Source: Gymnogyps californianus
Lineage: Eukaryota > Chordata > Aves > Accipitriformes > Cathartidae
Direction of reading: 5' to 3'
Length of the DNA stretch: 64,000 nt
Assembly: GCF_018139145.2 (NCBI RefSeq)
Contig: NC_059487.1
Span: 9,631,792-9,695,791, forward strand
A program made the position numbers and the translations under genes. Positions 51,852 to 61,000 of this stretch are shown here, piece after piece. How positions within the stretch are numbered: the stretch's first letter is position 1; the number at the start of each line of letters is the position of its first letter. Below the pieces are notes generated by a model, which saw only the letters and a program-made list of their open reading frames with translations, made no database searches and was not told where the DNA came from.

Positions 51852-51985
51852 AAGTATCTCCATTTTTCTGATTTGGGAACCAAGATGCAGAAGCTGAAGG
51901 GTTCAAAATCACAAATCAAGGCAGGATGAAGTATGAAAAGAAAATCCTAGTTTGCCACCCTGCCCCTGAACTACCTGATCCAGGT
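51852..51985 (+). mobile_element. Probable MIR-type SINE remnant
   Basis: 'tatctccatttttctgatttgggaac', 'gatgcagaagctgaagg', 'caaaatcacaaatcaaggcagg' and 'tcctagtttgccaccctgcccctga' follow the MIR order (cccattttacagatgggga, gcacagagaggttaag, aaggtcacacag, tcctgactcccagtcc). More diverged than the others. Confidence 0.5.
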
Positions 51986-53129
51986 CCAGTACTGCACTTA
52001 CAAATTCGATAGCGTGTCACTTCTTCTCATCACAGTGCCGGGGTAATTGCCCCACTGCCACGGCTGCTGTGGCCCCTCTTGGCCCTGTGTTTACACCTGG
52101 CTGAACTGGAGACAAAGCAGAAATCCCCCGGTGTGCCCCAACAGGATTTTACATGTGCTGCACACAGGTATAAGAGGTCTGTGCAATTCCAACTGATTCA
52201 AGCAGAGCTGTTCACTTCTGAGTGAGTTATGCTAGGCAGAAGGGGAAAAATAAGTATTTTATGGTAGCGTTATCCTATTTTATGTTTCAAACTAAGCATT
52301 TGCTTGCACCAATAAATACCTTCAAATTGCTTATAAAAATTGCTAGAGTTCGTACAGGGAAGGCTATCAAATAATTTAAGTGAAATCAGTTAGGTGGGCA
52401 CTTCCATAAGCACAATCTCGTATTAGGCTGCTAAATACAAAGGTCACTTAGGGGTCTTCCCGTAGAAACTCATTCCCTGCCTGAGCTGCGGGACTGCGGT
52501 TTGCAGATCGCCAGTGACAGCGGCTATAACACAGCGGCTCTTGCTGGTGTTTTGTAACAGAGTCTGATCTAACAGATTGATTTTAGAGGGATGCAAATTA
52601 TTCCTATTAAACCCAATAGTTTCATTGGAAAGATACAAATGCCAAAGCAGCAAAAAAAGTATCTAAGAACTCAGTTCCATAGCAAACTCCGGGATTAGGC
52701 TATGGAGTATTGCAAAATCCACTTTTAAGAGGTCTTACACAAATGATAGTTGAACATATAGAAATTAATCCATCCTTTCAGCCCCAAATCACTTTTAAAC
52801 CCTCAAGGTGTTAACAGCAGCTGTGGAAAAAAACCCGAAATGAATAAACGGGGCAGGGGAAGTTATCTCCATGCATCTTAGGGAACAAAACTGTTCAAAG
52901 CTCCGGTGTCACCTGCCCTTCCTTGGCCTGGCAGTTTGTTGGGCTCTCTGAAAGGATGAGAAACTCTGTACGGTCGGACGGGACGTAGATTTGGCTTGCC
53001 GTGAGGGTGCAGAAGCACCTGATGGACATACCTGACTCCCCCTACGTCCAGGTGCCAGGGGGCATTAGGAGAGCAGAGGGTGCTTGAGCACAACATACCA
53101 ACCCTGCTCTCCCGGCCTCCTCGGTGGTG
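51986..53129. other. Upstream flank of the CpG island
   Basis: GC content rises in patches (52020-52140, 52880-53110) as the TSHZ2 island is approached. No coding frame with recognisable content; possibly distal promoter. Confidence 0.45.
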
Positions 53130-53661
53130 CAGTGCTTTCTTGCTACAGAAGCGCCGCGAATGGAGCCTTGGGTTTCACCTGAACTTCACCGAACTTTGCA
53201 TTTCCGTCCAACCACGCTGATTGCCCCTGCTGCTCCTAACGCGGGGGTAACCGTTGGGGTGAGGAATAAGGTCAGAGAAGACGAAGGGCCCCGGTTCCCC
53301 CAGCCCCGCGCTCTCCGCAGGGGTTTACACCTGAGGAAGCACCGCTCAGCCGCTAGCCGGTGGTGCAGCAGAACGGCGGGAGCAACAGCCGCGGCCCCCC
53401 GCAGCCCTCACGCACGCCGGGGCAATGGCCTTAAATCCCCGTTATTCTAGTGGGAACGCCCGCACACCCGCCTTTCTCGAGTGAAACAGGGCGAAGGACG
53501 CCGCCGCCGCGTCCGAAGCCCCCCCCGCCCTCGGGGCCCCCCCCTCCCCGTCGCAGCTTCCCCCCCTCACCGGGTGCCGGGCGCTTCCCGCCGCTCCCCG
53601 CAGCGCCCTCCCTCGGGAGACAAACTCTCCGGGGGCGCGTGGGGTGGTCTCGCGTGGTGGT

Positions 53662-53720
53662 GGGGGGGGGGGGCGGCGGCGCGTGGGGGGGGGGCGGTGG
53701 TGGCGGCGCGGGGGAAGGGG
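53662..53720 (+). repeat. G-run cluster (G-quadruplex-capable)
   Basis: A run of 12 G at 53662-53673 is followed by a run of 10 G at 53685-53694 and further G4-G5 runs to 53720, all on the + (coding) strand and about 0.9-1.0 kb upstream of the TSHZ2 start codon. Four or more G-tracts with short loops satisfy the usual G-quadruplex pattern. Run lengths of this kind are prone to sequencing error, so exact lengths are uncertain. Confidence 0.8.
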
Positions 53721-53797
53721 CGGTCGCGCGTGGGGTCGCCCCGGCGGGTGGGGCGGCGCGCGCCCCAGGTGCCGGTGGGCCCGGTGCCGGCGCGCCC

Positions 53798-53932
53798 TGT
53801 CTCTTTAATGAACTGCTCTGCCGCCTGTCTGCGCGGAGTAAATTTCATCCTGTCATCAGGTCGCGGAGGAGGAGTTTGTTAATGTTCAGTTTGCTCAGTG
53901 GATCGATGTTTGCTGGCATCGCCTCGCCCTGC
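53798..53932 (+). promoter_or_regulatory. Non-repetitive core block inside the CpG island
   Basis: Between the G-run region and the GT tract lies about 135 bases of balanced, non-repetitive sequence. It includes CCTGTCATCAGG, which is near-palindromic and contains a MEIS/PREP-type CTGTCA, then ATCGAT followed directly by TGTTTGC. The contrast with the low-complexity DNA on both sides suggests constraint. It may be proximal promoter or early 5' leader; the sequence cannot decide which. Confidence 0.4.
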
Positions 53933-53933
53933 C

Positions 53934-53967
<34 letters not shown>

Positions 53968-54015
53968 CGCGCGTGTGTGTGTGCGCGCGTGTGTGCCTGT
54001 GTGTGTGTGCGTGTG
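53934..54015 (+). repeat. (GT)n/(GC)n microsatellite with 16-base higher-order unit
   Basis: Strictly alternating purine-pyrimidine DNA, nearly all GT and GC steps. From 53951 a 16-base unit GCGCGCGTGTGTGTGT repeats exactly twice (53951-53966, 53967-53982) and partly a third time. Alternating GC/GT is the classic Z-DNA-prone composition. It lies in the TSHZ2 promoter or leader. Confidence 0.95.
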
Positions 54016-54105
54016 AATACCAGATTTCCTTCCATCCAAAGCCTCCCTGTCCTCTCCCATATCACTCACTGCCTGGCATCTGACAGCACGGAACCTGCAG
54101 CGCTC

Positions 54106-54158
54106 CGCGCACACACACGCACGCACACACACACACACACACACACACCACGCACACC
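54106..54158 (+). repeat. (CA)n microsatellite complementary to the upstream GT tract
   Basis: A CA-rich tract beginning CGCGCACACACACGC and continuing as pure CA before ending CACCACGCACACCC. It is the reverse-complement type of the GT/GC tract that ends 90 bases upstream, so the pair can form a long hairpin in single-stranded DNA or RNA. Confidence 0.95.
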
Positions 54159-54185
54159 CGGGCACCGCTCCGCCATACAGCTCTG

Positions 54186-54226
54186 CGAGGAGGAGGAGGA
54201 GAGGAGAGGAAAGGGAGGAAGCAGCC
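54186..54226 (+). repeat. Purine-rich GGA/GA tract in the TSHZ2 leader
   Basis: Almost pure purine on the + strand, built of GAGGAGGAGGAG and AGGAGAGGAAAGGG words. It could bind GAGA/ETS-type or splicing factors, or form triplex DNA. Only the composition is observed. Confidence 0.7.
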
Positions 54227-54338
54227 AGCCCCACAGTCTTTCCAGAGCTGCCTTTTTAATATATACGTATCTATTTTGTTATTTATTTATTACCATTCTC
54301 TGGCACTGTGGGTGCCTTTCATTTGCTCCTGAGCTTGG

Positions 54339-54377
54339 ATGTTTGAATCAAAGCAAAGCAAGTGTTGCAACAGTTAA
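54339..54377 (+). other. Short upstream ORF in the TSHZ2 leader (12 codons)
   Basis: This is the only ATG between about 54160 and the TSHZ2 start. It encodes MFESKQSKCCNS and stops at TAA 54375-54377, 244 bases before the main ATG and without overlap. The context is TTGG before ATG and T after it (-3 = T), which is weak, so ribosomes may often scan past. Whether it lies in the mature mRNA depends on the unknown cap site. A role in lowering TSHZ2 translation is inference. Confidence 0.4.
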
Positions 54378-54621
54378 AAAAAAAAAAAAAAGCCAACCAA
54401 AAAAAAGAGAGCGAGCGAGAGAAAGAAAGAAACCTAGATCTCTAAAATAAAATAAAAACCAAACAGGTTCCTATCAGTGAAGTGGAAAGGAGGGGGGCAG
54501 GGGAGGCTTGAGGGGGGTGTTGGGGAAAGCAGCTGAGAGGCAGAGGCAGAGGAACACGACTCAGGAGCGTCTCAGGGCTCTCGGATCTGGGGACAGAAGT
54601 GAGATTGGAGAAAGTAGAGCG

Positions 54622-54661
54622 ATGCCAAGGAGGAAACAGCAAGCACCCAAACGGGCTGCAG
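54622..54661 (+). CDS. TSHZ2: TSHZ2 first coding exon (partial CDS, 13 codons + 1 base)
   Basis: The exon reads MPRRKQQAPKRAA plus the first base of a Gly codon, then a CAG|GTAAGG donor with its GT at 54662-54663. Teashirt zinc-finger homeobox proteins are nuclear transcriptional regulators in developmental patterning, and from family knowledge they have a tiny first coding exon followed by one large exon with the zinc fingers and homeodomain. The N-terminus MPRRKQQAP is shared by all three paralogues; Lys at 10 and Ala-Ala-Gly at 12-14 point to TSHZ2 rather than TSHZ1 (RRSAA) or TSHZ3 (RRAAA). The start is well supported: an in-frame TGA lies at 54478-54480, no in-frame ATG falls between it and 54622, and position -3 is G. 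The exon sits just downstream of the only strong CpG island here. The coding remainder is outside the window, so zinc fingers cannot be checked. Paralogue assignment rests on few residues. Confidence 0.9.
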
Positions 54662-55183
54662 GTAAGGAGAAGCCATCCACTTACACAGCCTCTGTCTCTC
54701 CACTCCTTCCAATCCTACCCCCCATCTTTATTATTATTTAGGGTCACCCTTGCTTTTCCGGGCTGGATCTTTATTTATTTATCCCCCCTCCCCCTCCCTT
54801 TCCCTTCGTAACTCTGCGGAGCCAGTTTCATTCCTTATTGCCAAGATCTTTACTCTGACATGGGCTGTCCCCTTCCACCCTCCCGCCGCTCCCACCGCGC
54901 TCGGTCCCCGCTGCCTCCTGCTCCGAGCTCCCATCCTGCCCTGCCTAAACTTTTCCCCCAACTTTCTTCCACTCGGCTCCCCTTCTCCCCCGGCCCCTTT
55001 CCCTTACCGAACCGAAAGCAGCCTCCCATTTGCTTCCCGCTTTAGTCTTTTTTTTTTTTTTTTCCTCCCCTTTCTGATTTTTCCCCCCTCCTGGTGGTTT
55101 CTGTTTTTAAAACGTGTGTTTCGCGAAGTGGGTCGGTGTGTTTAATCTTTTATTTCGCCGTGTTTCTGGTGGCAATGCTGGCC

Positions 55184-55185
<2 letters not shown>

Positions 55186-55219
<34 letters not shown>
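55186..55219 (+). repeat. (GT)n microsatellite in intron 1
   Basis: An uninterrupted GT dinucleotide run of about 16 units, followed by CGTTGTGT. It lies about 520 bases after the splice donor. Confidence 0.95.
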
Positions 55220-55221
<2 letters not shown>

Positions 55222-55702
55222 TGTGTATGCCTGAAATAGTACAGGGACTGTCTCTGCTGATGAACCCGGTGGGGAAGTTCAGCCTTTGATCATCAGTGGT
55301 GAAAATTGCAACAGGAAATAAAATGAAGCGTTCTGACTGTTAGAAGACAATCCACATTTTCAAATCGAACCCTTCTTTTGTTTTGTAGCTGAGTTTATGT
55401 ATTTGCACATGCCAAGTGGTTTTGCAATTTATTTTTTTTTTTTTTTTAAGAAGAAAATAGTTTGCAACTTCGGAAGTGTTTTGTTTTGTCGTTGTAGGGT
55501 GTTCTTTTTCTTTTGGGGGCCAAGAAAAAGAAACAGATGAGTGGGCCTGTGTAGTAAATCTTTTCAAAGAGTTTTCTTTCAGGCTACTTAATTGCTTTTT
55601 ATTTTTTTTTAATAGTGTGGTGGGGTTTTGTTTCTGGGAAGCGCAATATGGAAGTTCATTTTTCTTCTGCCAGACCCACCCACTGAAAAATCAGCTTTCC
55701 AG

Positions 55703-55825
55703 TTGATTGCCAGCTTTGATTTGACACTTGATTGATCACCTGTCATCTTGCTGCCTTTGATCTATTCATTCTTGATATATATCAATAAATCACTCACCAT
55801 GGTAACCCAAGTGCCAATGACGTAA
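55703..55825 (+). promoter_or_regulatory. Candidate intron-1 enhancer: TCF, PBX-HOX, MEIS, RFX and CRE-like sites
   Basis: Within about 125 bases: CTTTGAT (TCF/LEF) at 55714-55720 and 55755-55761; TGATTGAT (PBX-HOX-type) at 55729-55736; CACCTGTCA, combining an E-box with the MEIS-type CTGTCA at 55740-55745; CCATGGTAAC (RFX half-site type) at 55797-55806; and TGACGTAA (CRE-like) at 55818-55825. It lies about 1.1 kb downstream of the first coding exon. The motifs are observed; enhancer activity is inference. Confidence 0.45.
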
Positions 55826-57894
55826 GGCTTGCCCTCTAGATTCTCTTAGCCAGACATGCACAATTATTATCTTGTTTGGCTTTTAATGTAGGCGGGTTTT
55901 TTCCCGTCTTTTTTTCTTTGTGTCCTTCATCAGATTAGTTCTCTGAAGAAAACTAATATTTTATGGTTTTAGTTTAAAAACGGTTTACTAATTTTTCCTC
56001 CCCCTTCTGAATATTTTCTAGGTGTAGCATATTATATGTGGGACAAAATGTATGGGCAAGTTTAGTGGCATACTTGAATAAACTTTGAAAAGTAGTGCCT
56101 GGGATTCATTCAAAGGTAAACGTTACTTCAGAGAAACTGAGACATGCATAACTTTTATAAACTTACAGATTTTGCCGTATTCATATAGGTATAGGACAAT
56201 GGTATGCAGGCAGAGTCTTTTGGGACGTGACCAATGAATGTACCTATGCAGGTTGCTAGTATGATTCCTGGCGAGCAAAGATCCCCTTTACCCATAAATA
56301 AGAATCAAGCTAGAAATGCATATATATATGTATTCAGAAGAACTCTCTGATGAGTTGCTATTATTGTTTTATTCACAAAGAGGTTATATCTGAATAAGGC
56401 ATTAACGTTTTCAACTTGCAGGATAAATAGCTATTTTTTCATGGATGCTGATCATCACAGTGACAGTGCTAGAATTGCTCCTTTTTTCTTTCTGTCAGGA
56501 GTATGAGGCTTCATTTTATTTTGTTTTCAAAGTAGAATTTTTACTTGGAATGTGTGTAGTATCTTTTTGTAGAAGGGGCACCCTGTTCTTTTTTAGAAAC
56601 ATAGGCTACAGAGTAAGTAAATTTTTGCGAGCAAAGCCCATGCTGTTGTTTCCCGGGATTTCCCTGCTGAGAATACAGTAAGATATGTTTTTATCCAGAA
56701 CGCCACAGTATTTTTGAGAATCTTAATGATGAGGGAGAAATTTGAATGACCACAATTACGTCTCTCCTTCCTTATTTTTATTATAAAATGTGCATTGCTC
56801 TTCAGTGGTGCATTTCTTTGATTATATTTGTCCTCAGATCAATGTTGTTTCAGGTGAGCACAATACTGCAAATGCAGTCCAGTTTCACCCAGCATAACTG
56901 ATTTGAAGTAGGTTTATACATTTGCAGTAGTTCTCCCGCTTTGAAGTTGTATTTGTGTGTTTGTGGGGGGTAGGGGGGGTTTCAAAGAGCAGACGTGCCT
57001 GTTGTATATAGTTCTTAAAACTGACTTTCATTTTCAGGGATAGTACTGAGGTTCTGTTTTGTATGGTGAAAAATCCCTCAAAGTGACAGCAGACAGACTG
57101 TGCAATAAGAAATGAATCGCTCATCAAGGCTGATAGCAAAGCTCCTTATTCCTTTTATTTAAAGGAGTTAATACATTATATATTACTTAATTTTCACTTT
57201 TATTTATTTTTAGTTGTTGTTAACAAGTTCAAAGGTATCAGTTGCACTGCATTTTGTCTTGATGGCAGCAGAGATATTGAAGAGAAGTTTGCAACTTTTA
57301 GCTTCTTTAGATAGTTCACCTCCAACAGAAGAAAAATGATAAGCCTTATGATTCTGGACGTGCCTGCTTTTGTCATTGCTTAAAATTAAATACTATGCAC
57401 AACTGTAAATAATTACTACCATGCACTGACTTTGAAAGCAGGTTTCTAGTTTGATTAATGAATAATGTAAAGGTTAGAGAGAACCAGCGAGTGAATCAGA
57501 AGTGAAGTCCTGCTGCTAGATGAAAATCTATCCAGAGAAATATACATGGCAATTTTGTCCTTTTCTATTATTAATTTTAAGCCTTGTATTCCTAAGAAAT
57601 ATATTACAGACCATTGTAATGAAACAAGGTAGTGTAATTGGATAAATGGGGCACTATTTATGTTTGATGATGGGGATTTTTGATCTCAAATTACACTTTT
57701 AAAGACACTTTATTTCACATCAACACCGAAACTATGTCAAATGCATTCTGATCTTTCCAGGGCCGAATATTTTCTGAATCGTCATTCCTTTTTGAGATCG
57801 TCATTTCCATTTCCATAATTCTTGAAGCAGATAGTTACAGCTCTTTATATCAGTGCCTGCTTTAGTATCATACTTCTGTTTACGATAAACAACC

Positions 57895-57946
57895 CATTTG
57901 TGTTGTAGCATTCACCCAAAGGAATCACAAAGGGCTTTACAAACTG
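57895..57946 (+). mobile_element. MIR-like fragment next to a MITE
   Basis: 'tgttgtagcattcacccaaagg' and 'cacaaagggctttacaaactg' resemble the 'agcgcctttcat... ctcaaagcgctttacaaac' part of ancient MIR-like SINEs. Sequence after the neighbouring MITE (58062-58110) may be the continuation of the same element, which would make the MITE a nested insertion. Confidence 0.45.
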
Positions 57947-58061
57947 TGGGCCTAATTCTTCTCTTGCTCAGGTGAAAATCAAAACCAGCTTTACTAGCAG
58001 CATCAGTGCAGTTGCAATGAGTACTGCCTGCTCCTGTGAGTAAGAAGAGACTCAGGCCCAG
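57947..58061. mobile_element. MITE-like element with terminal inverted repeats
   Basis: The left end TGGGCCTAATTCTTCTCTTG and the reverse complement of the right end, TGGGCCTGAGTCTCTTCTTA, match over about 28 bases with mismatches. The middle contains a degraded palindromic core. Small palindromic elements starting GGGCC(A/T)(G/A)ATTCT are common in sauropsid genomes; I do not name the family. No convincing target-site duplication is visible. Confidence 0.6.
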
Positions 58062-61000
58062 AAAGTACTTCATCCTTCAATGAAATGCAGCCACCTCTGG
58101 GGTAGAAGTCTTGTAACGATTCCATAACAAATGGTAATATATTAACAGAAGGGTGCAAAAAGGGTGGGAGCAAAGCAGAATTGCTATTCAGATTTTATTC
58201 CTAGGGGTATGAAATAGCTTTCAAATACAATTTCACTGGATTAAACTGTCCTTTCCCCTGCAGGTTGTTTAAATGTACATATTTTATTTTGTGATCATGA
58301 ATTGCTAGTTTGCTTTTTTAAAGCCTGCAAAGAGGAATCTGGACTTAACGCCTTTTCTGGCTGCAATTTTGTATTTCTTCTCTTCTTTCTCTCTCAGCTC
58401 CGGTAGGCTATCTAAGAACCAAACCTTGGGAAAAGTACAGCCGAAAGAGATACCAGTCGCATTTATTTTGTTTATTGGAGCTGTAGAATAACACGGTTTT
58501 GTTTTTGGAAGAGTCCTCATAGAGCAGCAAACAGAAGACAGTTAGCAGTCAGTACTTTAAAGCTGCAGTTTGCACCTTAGTAGTAAAAGGTTGTTTAAAA
58601 CAGAAACATACTTAGAAAGTGAAATTCTGCTTCTGCAGAGAGCAGAGTAAATGACCAGCTAGGTCCGATATGTATATTTCTGTGATGAAAGAAAGCAGTA
58701 TATACATGTATTAATAACCAAAAGCATCATGGCTTTTTGAGTATTATTTGTATCTTTTATTATAGGGGCAATAGAAGCAGGTTCCAAGCAAGCAGTACTG
58801 AATGAAACTGTAGAAATGGCAGCACTGCTTTGTTTAAACATCCTCCAGAAAAGCAAGTGCACATCAAAAACACCTAAATAGCTCATGCCTCAGAACCTTT
58901 CAGTTACTGTGCACATCACGATGCTGACAGATGACAAAAAAGCCAAGGTGTTCACAAACAAGAGAAGCCTTTAAATCCTGGTTAATTAAATATATTCCAA
59001 AATAGGTGCTCTTGCAACTAAAGAGGCACCAAAATTAGTCGCCATCTGCGTTAAATTCTGGAATCGGCTACTAAGCCCGAAGCTGCTATGTAATTTTTTC
59101 CCATGTCAAAACTCAGGCCTGAATGGGACAATTTGAAATCACGTTCATTTTACTTACTGTTTCCTTATTTCAATTTTACTCTCACATATCAAAGCATGGT
59201 ATATTATCACTCTATAAAGAGTGGGACTCACCAAGAGTTCAGCCCCTGTGACTGTGAAATAAAAGATGTTTCCATCAGTAAATGACACAATTTTATAGCA
59301 CTTTTAAAAACATGTTCATTGCCAGAAATTCTTTTGCATAAATGCTCTCCCTCTTCTGTGCTCTCTAATTGAAAAGCCCATTTTCTTCAAAAAGGCAGGA
59401 TTTTGGTATTTCCTCCCGGAGCTTTCTCCTCATGATTTTTGCTCTCAATAGTAGCACCCACCTCAAGTAACTCTTTCCCCTAGAAGAGGTCCCTGGAGTT
59501 CCTCCGTAGCACAGGGCCAGGGTGAGCCTTTCTCCCGTCATTTTACTTCCCATCCCGATGAGGACATCACTCCCAGAGAGCAACTCCAGACTCGCGGAAA
59601 AAAAAAGCTGTCAGTTGCTGTGGCTGCAATTCCCAACTTAGCAGCAGCAGAGGGAATGGAACTGTACTCTATCAATTACAGTTGGAACCAGAGGCTAAAC
59701 ACTTATTGTGTTAAGCTATTGTGCAGATCTTAAGAGCTCAAATGTAAAAAAAATATCATGTCAGCTAGTGGAGAGGAGAATAAGGCCTGGTTCTTCTACT
59801 GGATGACGTATTATTAGCAAATGCAAAGTAAAATTATTCAAATTCTATTTAATGCCTCTCGGGTTGAGACATGTGTGTACCATATTATGCCTTAAAAAAG
59901 GGGGTTCCTACTGACTTTACTGCTAAAATAAGCCTTTGTTTTTCCCTCTTCTCTGCAAAATGAAAATATTTGTGAAGTTTTACCTCTGAAGCGTGCTCAT
60001 GCGAGCAGAGACATTTTCATCTGTCTCCGAATCTGATACAGGAGTCAGTTGGAAACACATTACACTCTCAGCTGAAGTCTTACATTTCATTTGTGCAAGA
60101 GCAGTGATTTTTCATTACCTATTTAATTACAATAATTTACATGAGAGTGGGTCCAGTTCTGCAGCTCTTACTCAGCACTTTGCTTCAGTGGGTAACTGGC
60201 CTGTGTAAAGACTGTCTATGTAAGTCTATAAAGACTGGCTGTTGAGCTACAAAATTAAATATACATGTTTAGTAACGTTTTGCCTCTGAAGAGGGACCAG
60301 ATTCTACCATTAAGCTTTAAATCTAGGGAGAGTTCTGCTTGTAACTTGAGTTACTAATGATTGCATGCTATTATTTTCTAAAGTCTGTATGACTGAGATA
60401 TTTTGCCTGCTCGGCGAACTTCACTTCTCAAACATGCTTCCATTCTCTGTGTTAATTATTGAACACTGTTTCTTGGTACCAGTAGATGATATGGTCTTTT
60501 AAAGAATCCTTTTTTAACGTGCAGTGTTAATGTTGTGCATATGAGCAGCAGCTCTCAAGTAAATGCATGAAGATGGTTTTGCAAATCGGAAGCCTAAAAG
60601 TTCTGTGTAGTTTTAGGGACTAAAATCAGTTCTTTCTCATTAAGGTGACCTCTCACTTCAGGCTGTTGGATCTTGGCACCGAGTAATTTTTACCGTGTTA
60701 TAATAACGGCTTCTGCAACTCAGACATACCTTGACAGTGAACCATGTATTTTTTAAGGTTTCAAGGAGAAATGCATCACAGAAGCACACTGTTTCCCATT
60801 AGATTTACACATCCCTCTTTAACTGTTGCTGGCTTTTCATCCGTTACCTTGTGAGGTTTTTCAGGCAAAAAGAAGTGGAAAAACTGGTCTTATGGTCTAA
60901 GTGTTGCATTAAGTGTTTCATTTAGAAAAATGAAGAGAATCTTTGTTTCCCTAAAAGAAATATTTTCCCCCTTTGCCCTAGGAAAAAGAAAGTCACAACA

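Larger units (their letters stand above)
54160..54621 (+). other. TSHZ2: Probable 5' leader (5' UTR) of TSHZ2 exon 1
   Basis: No splice acceptor is needed between the CpG island and the start codon, so this stretch is most simply the untranslated part of exon 1. It contains a purine-rich tract (54186-54226), an AT-rich TATA-like stretch (54253-54267), a poly-A run after 54376, a GA-rich run near 54405-54435 and one short upstream ORF. The cap site is not visible. If the AT-rich stretch is a TATA box, transcription starts near 54290; if initiation is dispersed over the CpG island, the leader is longer and includes the GT and CA tracts. An additional upstream noncoding exon is possible. Confidence 0.5.
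53130..54660. promoter_or_regulatory. TSHZ2: CpG island with probable TSHZ2 promoter
   Basis: Composition changes sharply from AT-rich to GC- and CpG-rich near 53130, is densest at about 53370-54190, and fades through the first exon. It ends on the first coding exon of TSHZ2, so it is the natural promoter. It holds two very long G-runs, alternating GT/GC and CA tracts and a purine-rich tract. A less repetitive block at 53798-53932 contains CTGTCA (MEIS/PREP-type), ATCGAT (53902-53907) and a TGTTTGC forkhead-like word, and is the part most likely to be conserved. No clear classical TATA box precedes the island core. The island could also fire an antisense transcript, but nothing here proves it. 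Confidence 0.75.

Noticed and set aside
53450..54016. 188-codon open frame in the CpG island
   Set aside because: The translation is Pro/Gly/Ala runs then Cys-Val repeats from the GT tract. It reflects GC-rich and dinucleotide-repeat DNA with few stops, not a protein.
53845..54234. 129-codon minus-strand open frame
   Set aside because: Its middle is His-Thr repeats from the CA and GT tracts; no domain and no gene structure.
54253..54267. TATA box TTTTTAATATATACG
   Set aside because: AT-rich words are common here and CpG-island promoters usually lack TATA; recorded only as a possibility in the leader entry.
54481..54621. In-frame N-terminal extension of TSHZ2
   Set aside because: The frame is open from 54481 but has no ATG, and teashirt proteins start at MPRRKQQAP. 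Non-AUG initiation has no support here.
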